A DNA stretch of 64,000 nucleotides from Calothrix sp. PCC 6303 (GTDB lineage: Bacteria; Cyanobacteriota; Cyanobacteriia; Cyanobacteriales; Nostocaceae): the NCBI RefSeq assembly GCF_000317435.1, contig NC_019751.1, positions 2,294,001 to 2,358,000 of the forward strand. The letters are read 5' to 3'. Under the pieces are notes generated by a model that saw only the letters and a list, made by a program, of their open reading frames with translations, made no database searches and was not told the DNA's origin. Positions 9,181 through 19,159 of this stretch are shown one piece after another (the first letter of the stretch is position 1; each line of letters opens with the position of its first letter). Position numbers and translations under genes: made by a program.

Positions 9181-9777
9181 ATGCAAGTACAAACAAAAAA
9201 ATCTAATTACACTAATTACACGCCAGAAGAATATTTAGAACTAGAAGAAAAGGCTGACTTTAAAAGCGAATATCGCAATGGAAAAATTATTCCGATGACT
9301 GGTGGAACGACAAATCATAACAAAATAGCTGGAAATTTTTATGCCTTTTTAAAGTTTGCTTTGAAAGGTAGTAATTATGATATTTACATTGGTGATGTGC
9401 GTTTGTGGATATCTAAATATCGCCAGTATACTTATCCCGATGTCATGGTGATCCAGGGGGAAGCTGAGTATACGGGAACTAGTAGCACAACTGTAATGAA
9501 TCCTTGCTTAATTGTGGAAGTTTTATCTAAATCTACTCAAAATTATGATCAAGGAGATAAGTTTTTATATTATCGTTCAATTCCTGAATTAAAGGAATAT
9601 ATTTTAATCGATCAGTATGAATATCGAGTGATGCAGTATGTGAAGACTGCCGAAGGAAAATGGATTTTGACGGAAATTGAAGGTAAGTCTGCTGTTTTAG
9701 ATCTGCAAACAATAGAGTTTAAAATTGATTTTAGCGAGTTGTATGAGAAGGTAAATTTTGCAGAGAGTGAAGAATAG
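9181..9777 (+). CDS. Uma2-family (DUF820) putative endonuclease
   Basis: About 198 residues. It shows the family pattern: YTPEEYLELEEKADFKSEYRNG near the N terminus, then GDVRLWI, YTYPDVMVI and NPCLIVEVLSKST, and KLxYYRSIPELKEYILID-like text. These give the D...ExK-type core of PD-(D/E)XK nucleases (Asp in YPDVM, Glu in VEVLS). The family is very expanded in cyanobacteria, usually as scattered singletons of unknown target. I prefer the ATG at 9181 to an upstream TTG; AGG lies 10 nt before it. Confidence 0.88.
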   Translation: MQVQTKKSNYTNYTPEEYLELEEKADFKSEYRNGKIIPMTGGTTNHNKIAGNFYAFLKFALKGSNYDIYIGDVRLWISKYRQYTYPDVMVIQGEAEYTGTSSTTVMNPCLIVEVLSKSTQNYDQGDKFLYYRSIPELKEYILIDQYEYRVMQYVKTAEGKWILTEIEGKSAVLDLQTIEFKIDFSELYEKVNFAESEE

Positions 9778-9790
9778 AGGGAATGTTTTT

Positions 9791-9861
9791 TAACGCAAAG
9801 GTACGCATTAGACGCTTTTGCGGCTTCCCGCAGGGTAGGTAAGCGCAGAGGTACGCAGAGA
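9791..9861. repeat. Dispersed intergenic repeat (TAACGCAAAGGTACGCA ... GCGCAGAGGTACGCAGAG)
   Basis: Two near-copies of GCAAAGGTACGCA / GCAGAGGTACGCA flank a GC-richer middle (CGGCTTCCCGCAGG). This is a repeat type I recognise from intergenic regions of Nostocales genomes. It lies between two convergent genes. Confidence 0.6.
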
Positions 9862-9897
9862 GTTTTTTGCTATTGATTGGTTGGGAAAAATAGGTGT

Positions 9898-11358
9898 TTA
9901 TAAATTTTGAGTAGGGTGAACTTGGTGTTTTCTAATTTCTACACCATGGGTTGCTAAACATTTTAACCAACCGTTGCGGGTTCCTATTTCACTTTTTTGC
10001 TTCAATAATCCGAGTTTTTGTTCTTGTTGGGTGAGTTGGGCAAATTCTTGATAACGGGGATATTTTTCTGTGACAAATGTCTCTTTGCGATGAAGAATTG
10101 GGGGGTTTTCCCGTTCTTTATAATTAGTGTGAACTACCCAAAGGGTTTTGAGATTGATGTTAATGCTTGCTTCTAAGACTGGGTGAGGTTCGTCATCAAA
10201 GTTGGGGTATGAAAGGTAAGAAATGCGGGGCTCATTGGTATAAAATTTAATTAGGGTTGCTCCTTCTATACTGCCTAAAAAGCGACTTGCACAACCTTCA
10301 TAGATGCGAAGAAGTGGATCTAGTTCCTGTAATGCAGAGGTGTGAACGTATAGCGCACCACGGGTATGTTTGCCAATTTTACTTTTCTCACAGGCAGTTT
10401 TGACTACTCCTGGTTGTCCCAAACTCAGTAATTTTGCATCTGCAACTTGGCAAGCATCTTCAAAGTCACCGAAAAATGCTTTGATGTCGTGACGCATTGC
10501 TGAAGATAGTTGATAATAACTGCGTTCTCCTTCGGAGTGACATAAGGCTAAGTATACTTGAATATCTAAGGAGCGGCGATACGCGATCGCATCCCACTCT
10601 TCTTCCTTGGTAACTTGTAATATTACTCCAAATGCACGGCGAAAACTACCAAATTCTTTGAGGATTTCACCTTGGTTTGGTAGCTCTCCTTTCACTGGCA
10701 ACCGCCCCCTATGGGTGTAGAATGCCATAAGCGATCGCAATATCTCTTCGTAGTCTGCAAATCTCTTGGTTGTAATCACCACGCTGGGTGTATATATCAC
10801 TGAAGAATATCTTAATGCTCGATAGTTCTCCCTTTCTTCTTCGTTGCGAAATACAAAGTAAACTCCCAAAGCAACGGGAACTGCTTGGACATTTAAGGTT
10901 GTATCTATATATTCTTTGAGTTCTTCCTGCTGATAATATTTTTGAAATGTGTTTAAGCGGGTGACGACTCCATCTCCATAGGGAATCAAACTTTTACTGG
11001 GTGCGCTAACTAATACCTGCGCGGACACAATTAATACTTTTTTTGTTAATTTCCACGCTTGACAAAGTGATTCTTTTCGCTGCTCAATATCCTCAATTAC
11101 ATTCAAAACGTATCCCAAGTTCACTACATCTGCGGGAATACGTTCTACTTGGGGAAAATAATAAGGATCCCAACCCGCGCTTTCATAACCTAGTTTTTTA
11201 GTTCTTTCTACATCACCACCATAACCACAACCATAGTCAAAAAATGTCAGATTGGTAGTGAGAATTTCCCATTCTATTGCTAGCTTTACAGGACGAGATA
11301 AATCAATCCTGGAAATAGCTGCACGATGACGTTCTATGTCAAAAAAGCTTTCAGACAT
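9898..11358 (-). CDS. DNA phosphorothioation-associated putative methyltransferase
   Basis: About 486 residues from the ATG at 11358. Near the N terminus RHRAAISRIDLSRPVKLAIE and FFDYGCGYGGDVERTKKLGY show the family-specific opening followed by a Rossmann SAM-binding motif (DYGCGYGGD) and WDPYYFP. This matches the methyltransferase family found near dnd genes in many bacteria. A start 16 codons upstream (11406) is possible, but that part is encoded by a GTTAACAGATAACTGTTAACTG-like repeat and looks spurious. The next gene upstream on the same strand is dndE, supporting the link to phosphorothioation. Target base or role unknown. Confidence 0.8.
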   Translation of the reverse strand: MSESFFDIERHRAAISRIDLSRPVKLAIEWEILTTNLTFFDYGCGYGGDVERTKKLGYESAGWDPYYFPQVERIPADVVNLGYVLNVIEDIEQRKESLCQAWKLTKKVLIVSAQVLVSAPSKSLIPYGDGVVTRLNTFQKYYQQEELKEYIDTTLNVQAVPVALGVYFVFRNEEERENYRALRYSSVIYTPSVVITTKRFADYEEILRSLMAFYTHRGRLPVKGELPNQGEILKEFGSFRRAFGVILQVTKEEEWDAIAYRRSLDIQVYLALCHSEGERSYYQLSSAMRHDIKAFFGDFEDACQVADAKLLSLGQPGVVKTACEKSKIGKHTRGALYVHTSALQELDPLLRIYEGCASRFLGSIEGATLIKFYTNEPRISYLSYPNFDDEPHPVLEASININLKTLWVVHTNYKERENPPILHRKETFVTEKYPRYQEFAQLTQQEQKLGLLKQKSEIGTRNGWLKCLATHGVEIRKHQVHPTQNL

Positions 11359-11538
11359 CTGCTGTACAACCCCAGTTAACAGATAACTGTTAACTGTTAC
11401 ACCCATTTTCAGTTAAATAGACCGCGCTGTAGGGGTTTAGCAATGCGCTTTACCCTTACGGTTGATGTGGTTCAAATATGTGAAAACTGCTGTAACAGTA
11501 CGTTTATTTTCTACTCACCTATGATGTAATAATATTTT

Positions 11539-11925
11539 TCAACTTTTAGTGACCAGTTCGATCAAATCTTCAACTTTCTTGATGTTTGAATCACCTGCTA
11601 AGTATCCAATTCCTCGATGTAAATGTAAGTGTAATTGCTCCGCAAGGGTTTCTTTCTCAGTACCCAAACCATCGTTGTAGCAACGTTGCTTCAGCACAAT
11701 TAATAACATATCGGAAATTTCACCTCCGAATACTCGCCACGTCATTTCCACATTACTATCTAATCTAATGGGAGTGGGGGAAGGTGGAGTTTTTTCAGAT
11801 AAAGAACGACATAAAGCCCAACGACATAATATATTCCATTGCTCAATTTTGGTGATGCGTTTGAGTTTAATTAGCTGTTCTTTTGCCGTTTGTGAGAGTT
11901 TGACACGCTCAATTGGTGCTTCCAT
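11539..11925 (-). CDS. dndE: DNA sulfur-modification protein DndE
   Basis: A 128-residue protein. It contains KEQLIKLKRITKI, NILCRWALCRSLSE, IVLKQRCYNDG and HLHLHRGIGYLAGD, closely following the DndE pattern (LCRxALCxSL, LKQRC, HLHRGxGxL). DndE is the small DNA-binding member of the DndBCDE phosphorothioation system. Here it stands between an aminotransferase and the Dnd-associated methyltransferase, without dndB, dndC or dndD in the window. The tetramer-forming region and Lys/Arg-rich N terminus look intact. Confidence 0.85.
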   Translation of the reverse strand: MEAPIERVKLSQTAKEQLIKLKRITKIEQWNILCRWALCRSLSEKTPPSPTPIRLDSNVEMTWRVFGGEISDMLLIVLKQRCYNDGLGTEKETLAEQLHLHLHRGIGYLAGDSNIKKVEDLIELVTKS

Positions 11926-11934
11926 AGGTTTATT

Positions 11935-13092
11935 TTAGATTTGAGTCTGAAAAACTTTGATTGCGGCTGCTATACCTGCTCCTAGACTAAAATCTTGATA
12001 AGCAAGTTCTAAAAGTGCCGCTTCAAGGGCTGAGATACAGGTGAGGATATCACGATCGCAAATAAAACCTAAATGTCCGATACGGAAGATTTTGTTTTTG
12101 AGATGATCCTGTCCTCCAGCAATTTCCATATCAAAGCGTTTTTTAACCACTTCACGGATTTTATCTGCTTCTAACTCAGATGTGCTTACTGCTGTTACGG
12201 CAGGACTGGCATAATCATCTTGGGCAAATAAGCTTAAATTTAAGCTACGTATCGCTGCCCTGGTAGCTTTCATCACTCGCAGATGACGGGCAAATATGGC
12301 TTCTAATCCCTCTTGCTGCATCATTCTCAGGGTGGTTTGCAAAGCCACAATTAGGTTAACTGGTGGTGTGAAGGGAGAAGTATTATTAATGGTGGCAAGG
12401 CGATATTTTTCTAAATCTAAGTAATATTTCGGAAACTTAGCTGTTTTATATGCTTCCCAAGCTTTCGCACTGACGGCAACAATACCCAAACCTGGCGGCA
12501 CCATATAGCCTTTTTGGGAACCTGATACCACCACATCTAATCCCCAGCTATCAACGGGGACATTTACAGAGCCGAGGCTGGTGACAGCATCGATAATACT
12601 TAGGGCTTTTCCATGATTTTTGATGTGATGACTGATGGTTTCTAAGTCATTAATTACACCAGTCGAGGTTTCGCTGTGGGTAATAATTACAGCTTTAATT
12701 TGTTTCTGGGTATCGGCTTCTAATTTGGTTGCAAACTCTGCGGCAATCAGCGGTTTCCCCCATTCTGCCGCGATAGTTTCCACCTCCAAACCAAATATTT
12801 TACATAGTTCAGCCCACCGATCGCCAAATTTTCCATTGGTTCCAACGATGACGCGATCGCCTGGACTGAGAAAGTTAATTATACCCGCTTCCATCGCTGC
12901 CGTGCCGCTACCAGCTAGGAGTAATACATCATTTTGGGTTTGATGCAACCATTGTAAATTTTCTGTCACCTCCGCCATCACAGCGCTAAATTCAGAAGAA
13001 CGATGGCTAATAGGCTGTCTAGCTAGTGCTTGCAGTGCTGTTTGCGGTACCTGTGTTGGACCAGGTATCATCAGTTTGAGTTGATCTTCCAT
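11935..13092 (-). CDS. Alanine/serine--glyoxylate aminotransferase family (PLP enzyme)
   Basis: About 385 residues from the ATG at 13092. A start 14 codons upstream adds a non-conserved leader. MIPGPTQVPQTALQAL, HRSSEFSAVM, LLAGSGTAAMEAG and the PLP-lysine motif VSGSQKGYMVPPG place it in class V aminotransferases. The cyanobacterial orthologue was long annotated as the 42-kDa 'soluble hydrogenase' subunit, a misnomer. The expected reaction is transamination of glyoxylate with Ala or Ser, useful in photorespiration. It lies 9 nt upstream of dndE on the same strand, so the two may share a transcript. Confidence 0.85.
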   Translation of the reverse strand: MEDQLKLMIPGPTQVPQTALQALARQPISHRSSEFSAVMAEVTENLQWLHQTQNDVLLLAGSGTAAMEAGIINFLSPGDRVIVGTNGKFGDRWAELCKIFGLEVETIAAEWGKPLIAAEFATKLEADTQKQIKAVIITHSETSTGVINDLETISHHIKNHGKALSIIDAVTSLGSVNVPVDSWGLDVVVSGSQKGYMVPPGLGIVAVSAKAWEAYKTAKFPKYYLDLEKYRLATINNTSPFTPPVNLIVALQTTLRMMQQEGLEAIFARHLRVMKATRAAIRSLNLSLFAQDDYASPAVTAVSTSELEADKIREVVKKRFDMEIAGGQDHLKNKIFRIGHLGFICDRDILTCISALEAALLELAYQDFSLGAGIAAAIKVFQTQI

Positions 13093-13214
13093 AATGATTC
13101 TTGATGTGAAAGTCCCTGATACAGCAGCTTGCAAGTAGATTAACTACGATACCATGTTCTGAAAGTTAGATCCAAAGACTTTTTTGCTGTTAATTTCTAA
13201 CTCTCCTCTAAAAA

Positions 13215-13463
13215 CTAATCGGGACTACCCACTTTTCCCGGAGGGTGATTGAGTGACCAACGATGATCTACTGAAACTGCGGCAAACTGACAAATTTCTT
13301 CAAGATGCTTTTGTTGTGATGCAGCCTTGCGAAGAGTAATAATCAACTGGTTAACCTGCTGCCGCAGTTCCGGATTATTATTAGCTGCGTGCAATGTTTG
13401 CCTTTCTAGCAATTGCAGCAACAGTTCGTAGTGGATTGGTGAAGGCAGAGGGATTTGCTCCAT
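13215..13463 (-). CDS. Conserved cyanobacterial small protein, DUF5340-like
   Basis: 82 residues: MEQIPLPSPIHYELLLQLLE, then a helical QQVNQLIITLRKAASQQKHLEEIC segment and a short tail. The N-terminal text is the pattern I associate with DUF5340. No enzyme motif; mostly helical, soluble. It is about 120 bases upstream of the aminotransferase on the same strand. Function unknown. Confidence 0.65.
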   Translation of the reverse strand: MEQIPLPSPIHYELLLQLLERQTLHAANNNPELRQQVNQLIITLRKAASQQKHLEEICQFAAVSVDHRWSLNHPPGKVGSPD

Positions 13464-13673
13464 GAAGTTGATTCGCTATGCTCCAAGTAATAAAACTAAC
13501 TTCTATTATCTATCGAAAAATTGTCAGATGGTTAACTATGCTTTTGCTCAGACTTCAGTGGTAAGTGGGTGGGTATAAATATTTATCGTTGTTTATCGTT
13601 GAGAAAAGGTAGGAGACAGAGTTTTTTAAGTAAATTTACGTTTTGTTAGGTAATTTAGTGTTTCAGTATCTAC

Positions 13674-14576
13674 TTACTTAATTTCAGATCGAGATTTAGC
13701 AAAGAGGTTTTTGACAGCTAATTCCGGATCAGGTTGTTTTACTAGTGATTCCCCTATTAATACAGCAGATGCTCCAGCTTGGGCAACTATATCCAAATCT
13801 TCAGGGGTATATAATCCTGATTCACTCACAACTAAGATATTACGCTTCTGTAATTCCTCACCTCTTGCTGCTAGTATTTGGGATGTTGTTTGTAGATCAA
13901 CGGTAAAATCTTCCAAATTGCGATTATTTATACCTATTAAAGAAACACCATCTAAAGTCAGTACCCGATCTAGTTCTTCTAGAGTATGAACTTCAATCAG
14001 TACGGTCATGCTAAGTTTTTTGGCGATTCTTAGGAAGTACTGCAAATCTTGATCAGTGAGAATTGCCGCAATCAATAAAACAGCGTCAGCGCCGCGAACC
14101 CGCGCTAAACACATTTGATACGGATGTATAATAAATTCTTTACATAAAAGTGGTAGCTCTACAGTATCACGTATCTTGGCGAGGTTATCAAAGCTACCTT
14201 GAAAAAATTTCTCATCTGTTAATACAGATAAGCAGCTAGCACCACCCCGTTCGTACTGTAACGCGATCGCGCTAGGATCGAAATCCTCACGAATTACACC
14301 TTTACTGGGAGATGCTTTCTTAACTTCCGCAATTAAGGCAGGTGTGGTTCTCCCTTGACGCAAAGCTGCCAAAAAATCACGAGTGGGAGGTGCCTCCAGT
14401 GCTTGCTTTTGCAATTTCTGTAATGGAACTTTTTCCCGCATTTGCTCAACTTCGGTTTCTTTTTGCCAAACAATCTCCTCTAGGATATTGTTTGGCTTTG
14501 CATCCGGCAATGCTGCTTGGTAACGGATCATTGATACAGCAATGATGGGACTAGGTTGACGACGACGAATTTGCAT
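13674..14576 (-). CDS. trpC: Indole-3-glycerol-phosphate synthase
   Basis: A 300-residue TIM-barrel enzyme. It shows [23 protein letters not shown] (phosphate and catalytic Lys region), [40 protein letters not shown] and VSESGL, all hallmarks of TrpC. It closes the indole ring from CdRP in tryptophan synthesis. The roughly 40-residue N-terminal extension before [14 protein letters not shown] is common in cyanobacterial TrpC. Stand-alone, as is usual for cyanobacterial trp genes. Confidence 0.95.
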   Translation of the reverse strand: MQIRRRQPSPIIAVSMIRYQAALPDAKPNNILEEIVWQKETEVEQMREKVPLQKLQKQALEAPPTRDFLAALRQGRTTPALIAEVKKASPSKGVIREDFDPSAIALQYERGGASCLSVLTDEKFFQGSFDNLAKIRDTVELPLLCKEFIIHPYQMCLARVRGADAVLLIAAILTDQDLQYFLRIAKKLSMTVLIEVHTLEELDRVLTLDGVSLIGINNRNLEDFTVDLQTTSQILAARGEELQKRNILVVSESGLYTPEDLDIVAQAGASAVLIGESLVKQPDPELAVKNLFAKSRSEIK

Positions 14577-14668
14577 GATTTGGCAAAGGTTATAAATCGG
14601 GAAATAGTAGCCTATACCAATTTTGGATGAATATGTGACAAAAAAACCTATTATTTTTGAACTATCAA

Positions 14669-15169
14669 CTATAAACTAGTTGACTCATCTTTCGGAGCCT
14701 GAGCCGGGTCAACACCCATAGGTGCTACAATATCTCGGAATAAAGTAATTTGTTCATTGAATTCCAGACCTTTAATTTGTTGGAATGCCTCGTCAGCTTG
14801 GGAAGATAGCTTATAATCTTCAGGCATTGGGATAATTTCTGCTTTATCCATACCTTGAGCTAAAAGGTACCAAAAAAGAAGTTTTGTAGTGTCACTTAAT
14901 GCGCCATACTCACGGCTAATTAAAGAATTCTTGCGTTGAATTAAATCCCGTTGAACTTGCAGTTGTTCGTCGTAGGACATTTCTTTAACTTGATTAAACA
15001 AGCCTTCAGCGATCGCAGGGGAAACAGTGCTAGCATTGGGTGCTGCGGGAGTGATAGACTCTCCCATTTCTGTATAAATAAACCAAAATAGCGCTAATTG
15101 TTGATCTACATCTAATTGTTGAAAAGAATTTAAAACTGATGTGTTGAAGTTAGAAGATATGTTAGCCAT
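14669..15169 (-). CDS. Helical carotenoid protein (HCP; orange carotenoid protein N-terminal-domain homologue)
   Basis: 166 residues matching the all-helical N-terminal domain of orange carotenoid protein: [44 protein letters not shown] and [18 protein letters not shown]. No C-terminal domain is fused. HCPs bind a keto-carotenoid and act as singlet-oxygen quenchers or (some clades) phycobilisome quenchers. The divergently transcribed neighbour is a C-terminal-domain homologue, a carotenoid donor for HCP in known systems. HCP clade cannot be fixed by eye. Confidence 0.92.
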   Translation of the reverse strand: MANISSNFNTSVLNSFQQLDVDQQLALFWFIYTEMGESITPAAPNASTVSPAIAEGLFNQVKEMSYDEQLQVQRDLIQRKNSLISREYGALSDTTKLLFWYLLAQGMDKAEIIPMPEDYKLSSQADEAFQQIKGLEFNEQITLFRDIVAPMGVDPAQAPKDESTSL

Positions 15170-15378
15170 GATATTCGTCTGATTTGTAGTGATTCAAACC
15201 TAACAAGAATCAAGTATCTAAGAACCAGACTAAAGAGATAAATACTCTATCATCCGGAAGTGATAAAAATACCTAAGATGAAATTAAATGTGATTTTTAC
15301 CCAACATTTACACCCTACGGATGATTCGCATCACAAAAATAATAGGTAGGACTTGAGTGTAATTAAATTTTATTTCCC
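15170..15378. promoter_or_regulatory. Shared divergent promoter region of HCP and CTDH genes
   Basis: 209 AT-rich bases between the starts of the two partner genes. Both promoters must lie here, which would allow joint control. I could not define an operator or -10/-35 pair with confidence. Confidence 0.4.
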
Positions 15379-15801
15379 ATGGAAAATAATACTAGCGTTG
15401 TTAATAGTTCAACTTTGGAATATCTGCAAAATCAAATTGTTTATTTCCCACTAATTAATCATTACTTCGCAACCATAAACGATGAAGATTTTCAGGAAAC
15501 CGCCAATTTGTTTGCAAATGAAGGTAAAATGTATCCTCCCTTCGACTCTGTATTATTAGGTAGAGATGCTATTTTACTTTACCTACAAAAAGAAGCTAAG
15601 GGCATGAAGTTACTTCCTGATTCAGTTACTATACAAGAATCAACAATAGAATCAACACATTATCAAGTAACTGGTAAAGTACAAACACCTCTATTTACTG
15701 TTAACGTATCTTGGTATTTTGTGATTTCTCAATCTCAGATTATCTCTGTAAAAGTTAAGCTTTTAGCAGCACTTCAAGAGTTACTGCAATTTCAAAAGTA
15801 A
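15379..15801 (+). CDS. OCP C-terminal-domain homologue (CTDH), NTF2-like carotenoid carrier
   Basis: 140 residues of NTF2-like fold: YFATINDEDFQETANLFA, EGKMYPPFDSVLLGRDAILLYL, VTGKVQTPLF and VNVSWYFV. From memory, the Trp in VSWYF aligns with OCP Trp288, while the Trp277 position (TPWF in OCP) is Leu here. There is no Cys at all, so it cannot form the disulfide-linked dimer described for one CTDH clade. CTDHs take up carotenoid from membranes and pass it to HCP. The 5' neighbour, divergent, is that HCP. Confidence 0.88.
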   Translation: MENNTSVVNSSTLEYLQNQIVYFPLINHYFATINDEDFQETANLFANEGKMYPPFDSVLLGRDAILLYLQKEAKGMKLLPDSVTIQESTIESTHYQVTGKVQTPLFTVNVSWYFVISQSQIISVKVKLLAALQELLQFQK

Positions 15802-15835
15802 CACCAATTGGAAAAAAGAATGCGACATATCATAG

Positions 15836-15855
15836 GGGCGAACAAATGTTCGCCC
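15836..15855. terminator. Hairpin (GGGCGAAC-AAAT-GTTCGCCC) after CTDH
   Basis: A perfect 8-bp stem with a 4-base loop, between convergent CTDH and mtnA. It lacks a long T-run, so termination is only possible. The same hairpin family recurs at 24869-24890, so it is also a dispersed repeat. Confidence 0.55.
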
Positions 15856-15908
15856 TCATTAGTAAGAAAGCATAGGAATTAGGGCAAACAAGAGTCTACC
15901 CATAACTG

Positions 15909-16973
15909 TTAACTGATCACCGATTTGCGCGCCTTCAGCAAATCAGCAGGTGCAAACACCCCATTCTCAGTCATAATCGCTGTAATCAATTCAGCAGGAG
16001 TCACATCAAAAGCTGGATTATAAAAATCCAATCCACTAGTAGGGGTCAAAATTGTATCCCCAACATGGCAGATTTCTGTAGCTTCTCGTTCTTCAATCGG
16101 TATTCCACCACCATCGGCTAAATCAAAGTCAATGGTCGAAAGTGGTGCCGCAACATAAAATGGTACATCATGCGCTTTTGAGACTAACGCCAAACTATAA
16201 GTACCAATCTTATTCGCCGCATCGCCGTTTGCAGCAATTCTATCAGCACCCACAACAACAGCATCAATTAAACCCTGCTTCATGCAGTGCGCCGCCATAC
16301 TATCAGTAATTAACGTTACAGGAATCCCTTCTTGAACACATTCCCAGGTAGTTAACTTAGCACCCTGTAAGCGGGGACGTGTCTCATCTGCAAACAGTCT
16401 ATTAAGTCTTCCTTCCCGCCATGCTGAACGCACCACACCTAAAGCTGTACCATAGCCACCAGTTGCTAAAGCACCTGCGTTACAATGTGTAAGCAAAGTC
16501 AACTTTTCCGGCTTATTTGGTAATACCTTTAAACCATGATCTCCAATTGCTTGGCAAGTTTGTAAATCTTCCAATTGCAATGCTTGGGCAGTTTCTAAAA
16601 GAGCCTTTCTGATATCTTCGACAGTTCCTAGAGTTTCGTAAGCTACTTGTGTAGCTCGTGAAATTGCCCAGAACAAATTCACAGCCGTTGGACGAGTTGA
16701 CCGTAGCATCGTCGCAACTGTTTCTAATTGTTGTAAAAATTGGTCACGTTTATCAGTTTCGATTTCCCTTGCACCAAGATACATACCGTATGCAGCAGCT
16801 ATACCAATAGCAGGGGCACCTCGAACAATCATGGTTTTGATTGCCCTTGCCATATCTTCACTACGGTGAATTTCGACAAAAGTATACTCGTTTGGTAAAC
16901 GTGTTTGGTCAATCAGGGATACGGCATTGTTATGCCAAATTACGGGATAAACTTGATTGTTGGGAGAATTCAT
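15909..16973 (-). CDS. mtnA: S-methyl-5-thioribose-1-phosphate isomerase
   Basis: 354 residues. [35 protein letters not shown] (catalytic Cys) and [19 protein letters not shown] (catalytic Asp) are diagnostic of MtnA and separate it from eIF2B subunits. It converts MTR-1-P to MTRu-1-P in the methionine salvage pathway. Monocistronic, ATG start. Confidence 0.94.
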   Translation of the reverse strand: MNSPNNQVYPVIWHNNAVSLIDQTRLPNEYTFVEIHRSEDMARAIKTMIVRGAPAIGIAAAYGMYLGAREIETDKRDQFLQQLETVATMLRSTRPTAVNLFWAISRATQVAYETLGTVEDIRKALLETAQALQLEDLQTCQAIGDHGLKVLPNKPEKLTLLTHCNAGALATGGYGTALGVVRSAWREGRLNRLFADETRPRLQGAKLTTWECVQEGIPVTLITDSMAAHCMKQGLIDAVVVGADRIAANGDAANKIGTYSLALVSKAHDVPFYVAAPLSTIDFDLADGGGIPIEEREATEICHVGDTILTPTSGLDFYNPAFDVTPAELITAIMTENGVFAPADLLKARKSVIS

Positions 16974-18489
16974 GGCAGAGAGTTAGTAGGGAAAACGCGT
17001 CTAAATTGCATACTGTATATTTACATATTTTTTTGCCGGGTGATCTGTTTTGCGAGTAGATCATTTCAAATCATTTGTATTGCTCTAGTAGCCTCAACCC
17101 CGCATGAGCAGCACTTTTGACTAAATAAGCTTCACGCCTGCACAAAATCCACTTAAATATAGTTGTAATTTTAATGTAAATGCATCTAAAGGTGGATACT
17201 TATCAGTTGTTTTTACTGTATTTTTGTTGTTAGGCTACATAATCCATATTATTCTTTAGCAAATTTTTAAGATGCTAAAAATCTAGTCAACCGCACCTAT
17301 CAATATTTCTGTTGATATATTCCAGTAAAAGCTGTGTTTTACAATGAATAACACAGGTTGCAGATTTGGAGCAAGAATTTGCAAAGCTTTTGTGATGCAC
17401 ATGTACAACTTGGGATCAAATTAAGTTTCAAGACTGTGTAAAGCTATTGTAAATTTCAGATGAAGTACTATTTTATTCCAACTAAATTTGACAAAAAGTA
17501 GGAAAATTATCGTGGGAGGACATTTCTATAGTTCAACATCGTGAAGATTAATTGCTTCATAGTTGATAGTATCTCCAAAATAGCATTGGGCTTAAGTTAC
17601 TTATTTGATTAGCAAACATAGAAATCCGGTTTTATTTTTGAACTGTAGGCTATGTATAGCCTTCGGTATGAATCAATTGCCGTGCCTCCAGGGGTGCGAA
17701 AATCAAATAGTAGTCCTATAGCTAATCGATTAGTAAACAATGGCTGACATTCCAATTGTAAATTCTTAATTCGACAACAGGATCAAAACAGCGATATTTT
17801 GTTAAAAATGTTACAAGCAGTCAGGATTAGAAAGCTTGGGCAATTGGTAGGCAATTAAGTCTATCTCTAGTTTTGAACTAATCAAAGTCTTCAAACAAAA
17901 GTTGCTGATTTTCTAGTCGATATTAAAATTTCGATCTTACATTAAAGCTGTGTCTTGTGTCTAAAAGTGTCATTAATTTCTGTTACTTTTGAAGTTGGAA
18001 AAAACAGTTATATGCCGGAGACATAGAGATCTGCTTATCGCTATTTTTCATGTTCGATGTAATTTCGCAAAAAAAGTTATAACTATCAGGGTACATCTGT
18101 TATGCATTTAACACCATGTCCGATCCAAAATACTTATTATCGCTTGTGGAAAGAACCTCTGTGCAGTTATTTTGAAGCAAGAACACAGATTTCATCAATT
18201 TTTCAGTGCTGCCTTTTCAAATTTGTAATCCCATTTCGACACAAGTCAATTCAAATTAATTAAGACTGAATCCTAGAGAACACTAACTTTGACAAACCTG
18301 GGAAAGACCCCCTAGACTTGCTTTTCTGAGGGGGACACTTCCAAGGTTAGTTGCACATGTTTTGACTAATTAGCTGTATAAACAGCTATCAAATCTTGCT
18401 GCTGTTGAATCTGAGCTAGCAGGCACTGAAAAACAGCAGCAACTGCGGAGTTATATCCGCATGAATATTCACAGCAACTGGTAATAATT
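16974..18489. other. 1.5-kb gene-free region upstream of the RiPP locus
   Basis: No credible ORF on either strand beyond short open stretches, and no precursor-peptide leader like those at 29.8-31.1 kb. It is AT-rich and contains one notable hairpin (18283-18350). It may hold a long 5' untranslated region, a non-coding RNA or the remains of a lost gene; I cannot decide. Confidence 0.5.
18283..18350 (+). ncRNA. Candidate structured RNA element
   Basis: A nested inverted repeat: CTAAC (18283) pairs with GTTAG (to 18350) as an outer stem, and CCCCCT pairs with AGGGGG inside around the loop AGACTTGCTTTTCTG. There is no T-run after the stem, so it is not a classic terminator. It lies about 140 bases before the HTH gene and could be a small RNA or a leader structure. 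Family not recognised. Confidence 0.35.
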
Positions 18490-19077
18490 ATGTCACAATT
18501 TTTAACCTCTGAACAAGTTTTTCAAAGCCTTGAACATTCTATTAGCAGGTTTTTAACACCATTTCAAAGAAAAACCTTACTGAAGCATTTACAAACAAAT
18601 TTGCAACCAGAATATAGACGCAGATTAGAAATAATGCTGTTAGCAGATATAGGCAAATCTCAAACTCAAATCTGCCAAACTCTGGGTTGTTCGCAAGAGA
18701 TGGCACGGTACTGGATTAGTCGAGCAGAAGCTGGTTTAGCCCACAAATGGCAAGAGCGATCGCTTGGGAGACCAAAGACCATTAATGACCAATATATCCA
18801 GAGATTAAAGGAATTGGTTAGCAAAAATCCGCGAGACTACGGTTATAGCTTTCAAAATTGGACTGCTCAATGGTTGAGTAAGCATTTGGCAAATGAATTT
18901 GGAATTGAAATCAGCGATCGCCATATCAATCGGTTGCTTAAAAATATGGGACTTTCTACAAAGTCCAAAAATGCAAGCGAGAAAATAACTAATCAAAATC
19001 AAAAGTCTGGTATCACGATTTGCGACCTCCAATCAAATACTGAGAATAGAATGCATTTGTCGTTGAATTTAATTTAG
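18490..19077 (+). CDS. Helix-turn-helix (homeodomain-like, transposase-derived) DNA-binding protein
   Basis: 195 residues. The N-terminal half has an HTH (IGKSQTQICQTLGCSQEMARYWISRA), followed by a second winged-helix-like part (AQWLSKHLANEFGIEISDRHINRLLKNMGL). This resembles the DNA-binding region of IS630-type transposases, but no DDE catalytic domain follows. It is the first gene before the exporter, 82 bases upstream and on the same strand, so a regulator of the export genes is a reasonable inference. The C-terminal 35 residues look disordered. Confidence 0.7.
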   Translation: MSQFLTSEQVFQSLEHSISRFLTPFQRKTLLKHLQTNLQPEYRRRLEIMLLADIGKSQTQICQTLGCSQEMARYWISRAEAGLAHKWQERSLGRPKTINDQYIQRLKELVSKNPRDYGYSFQNWTAQWLSKHLANEFGIEISDRHINRLLKNMGLSTKSKNASEKITNQNQKSGITICDLQSNTENRMHLSLNLI

Positions 19078-19159
19078 TTTTGGGGATTGGGAATTGGGTA
19101 TAATTCCCTCTTTCGTTCCTTTTCTCTTTCTTTTCCCTCTTTCTACTTAGGGGTAAATC

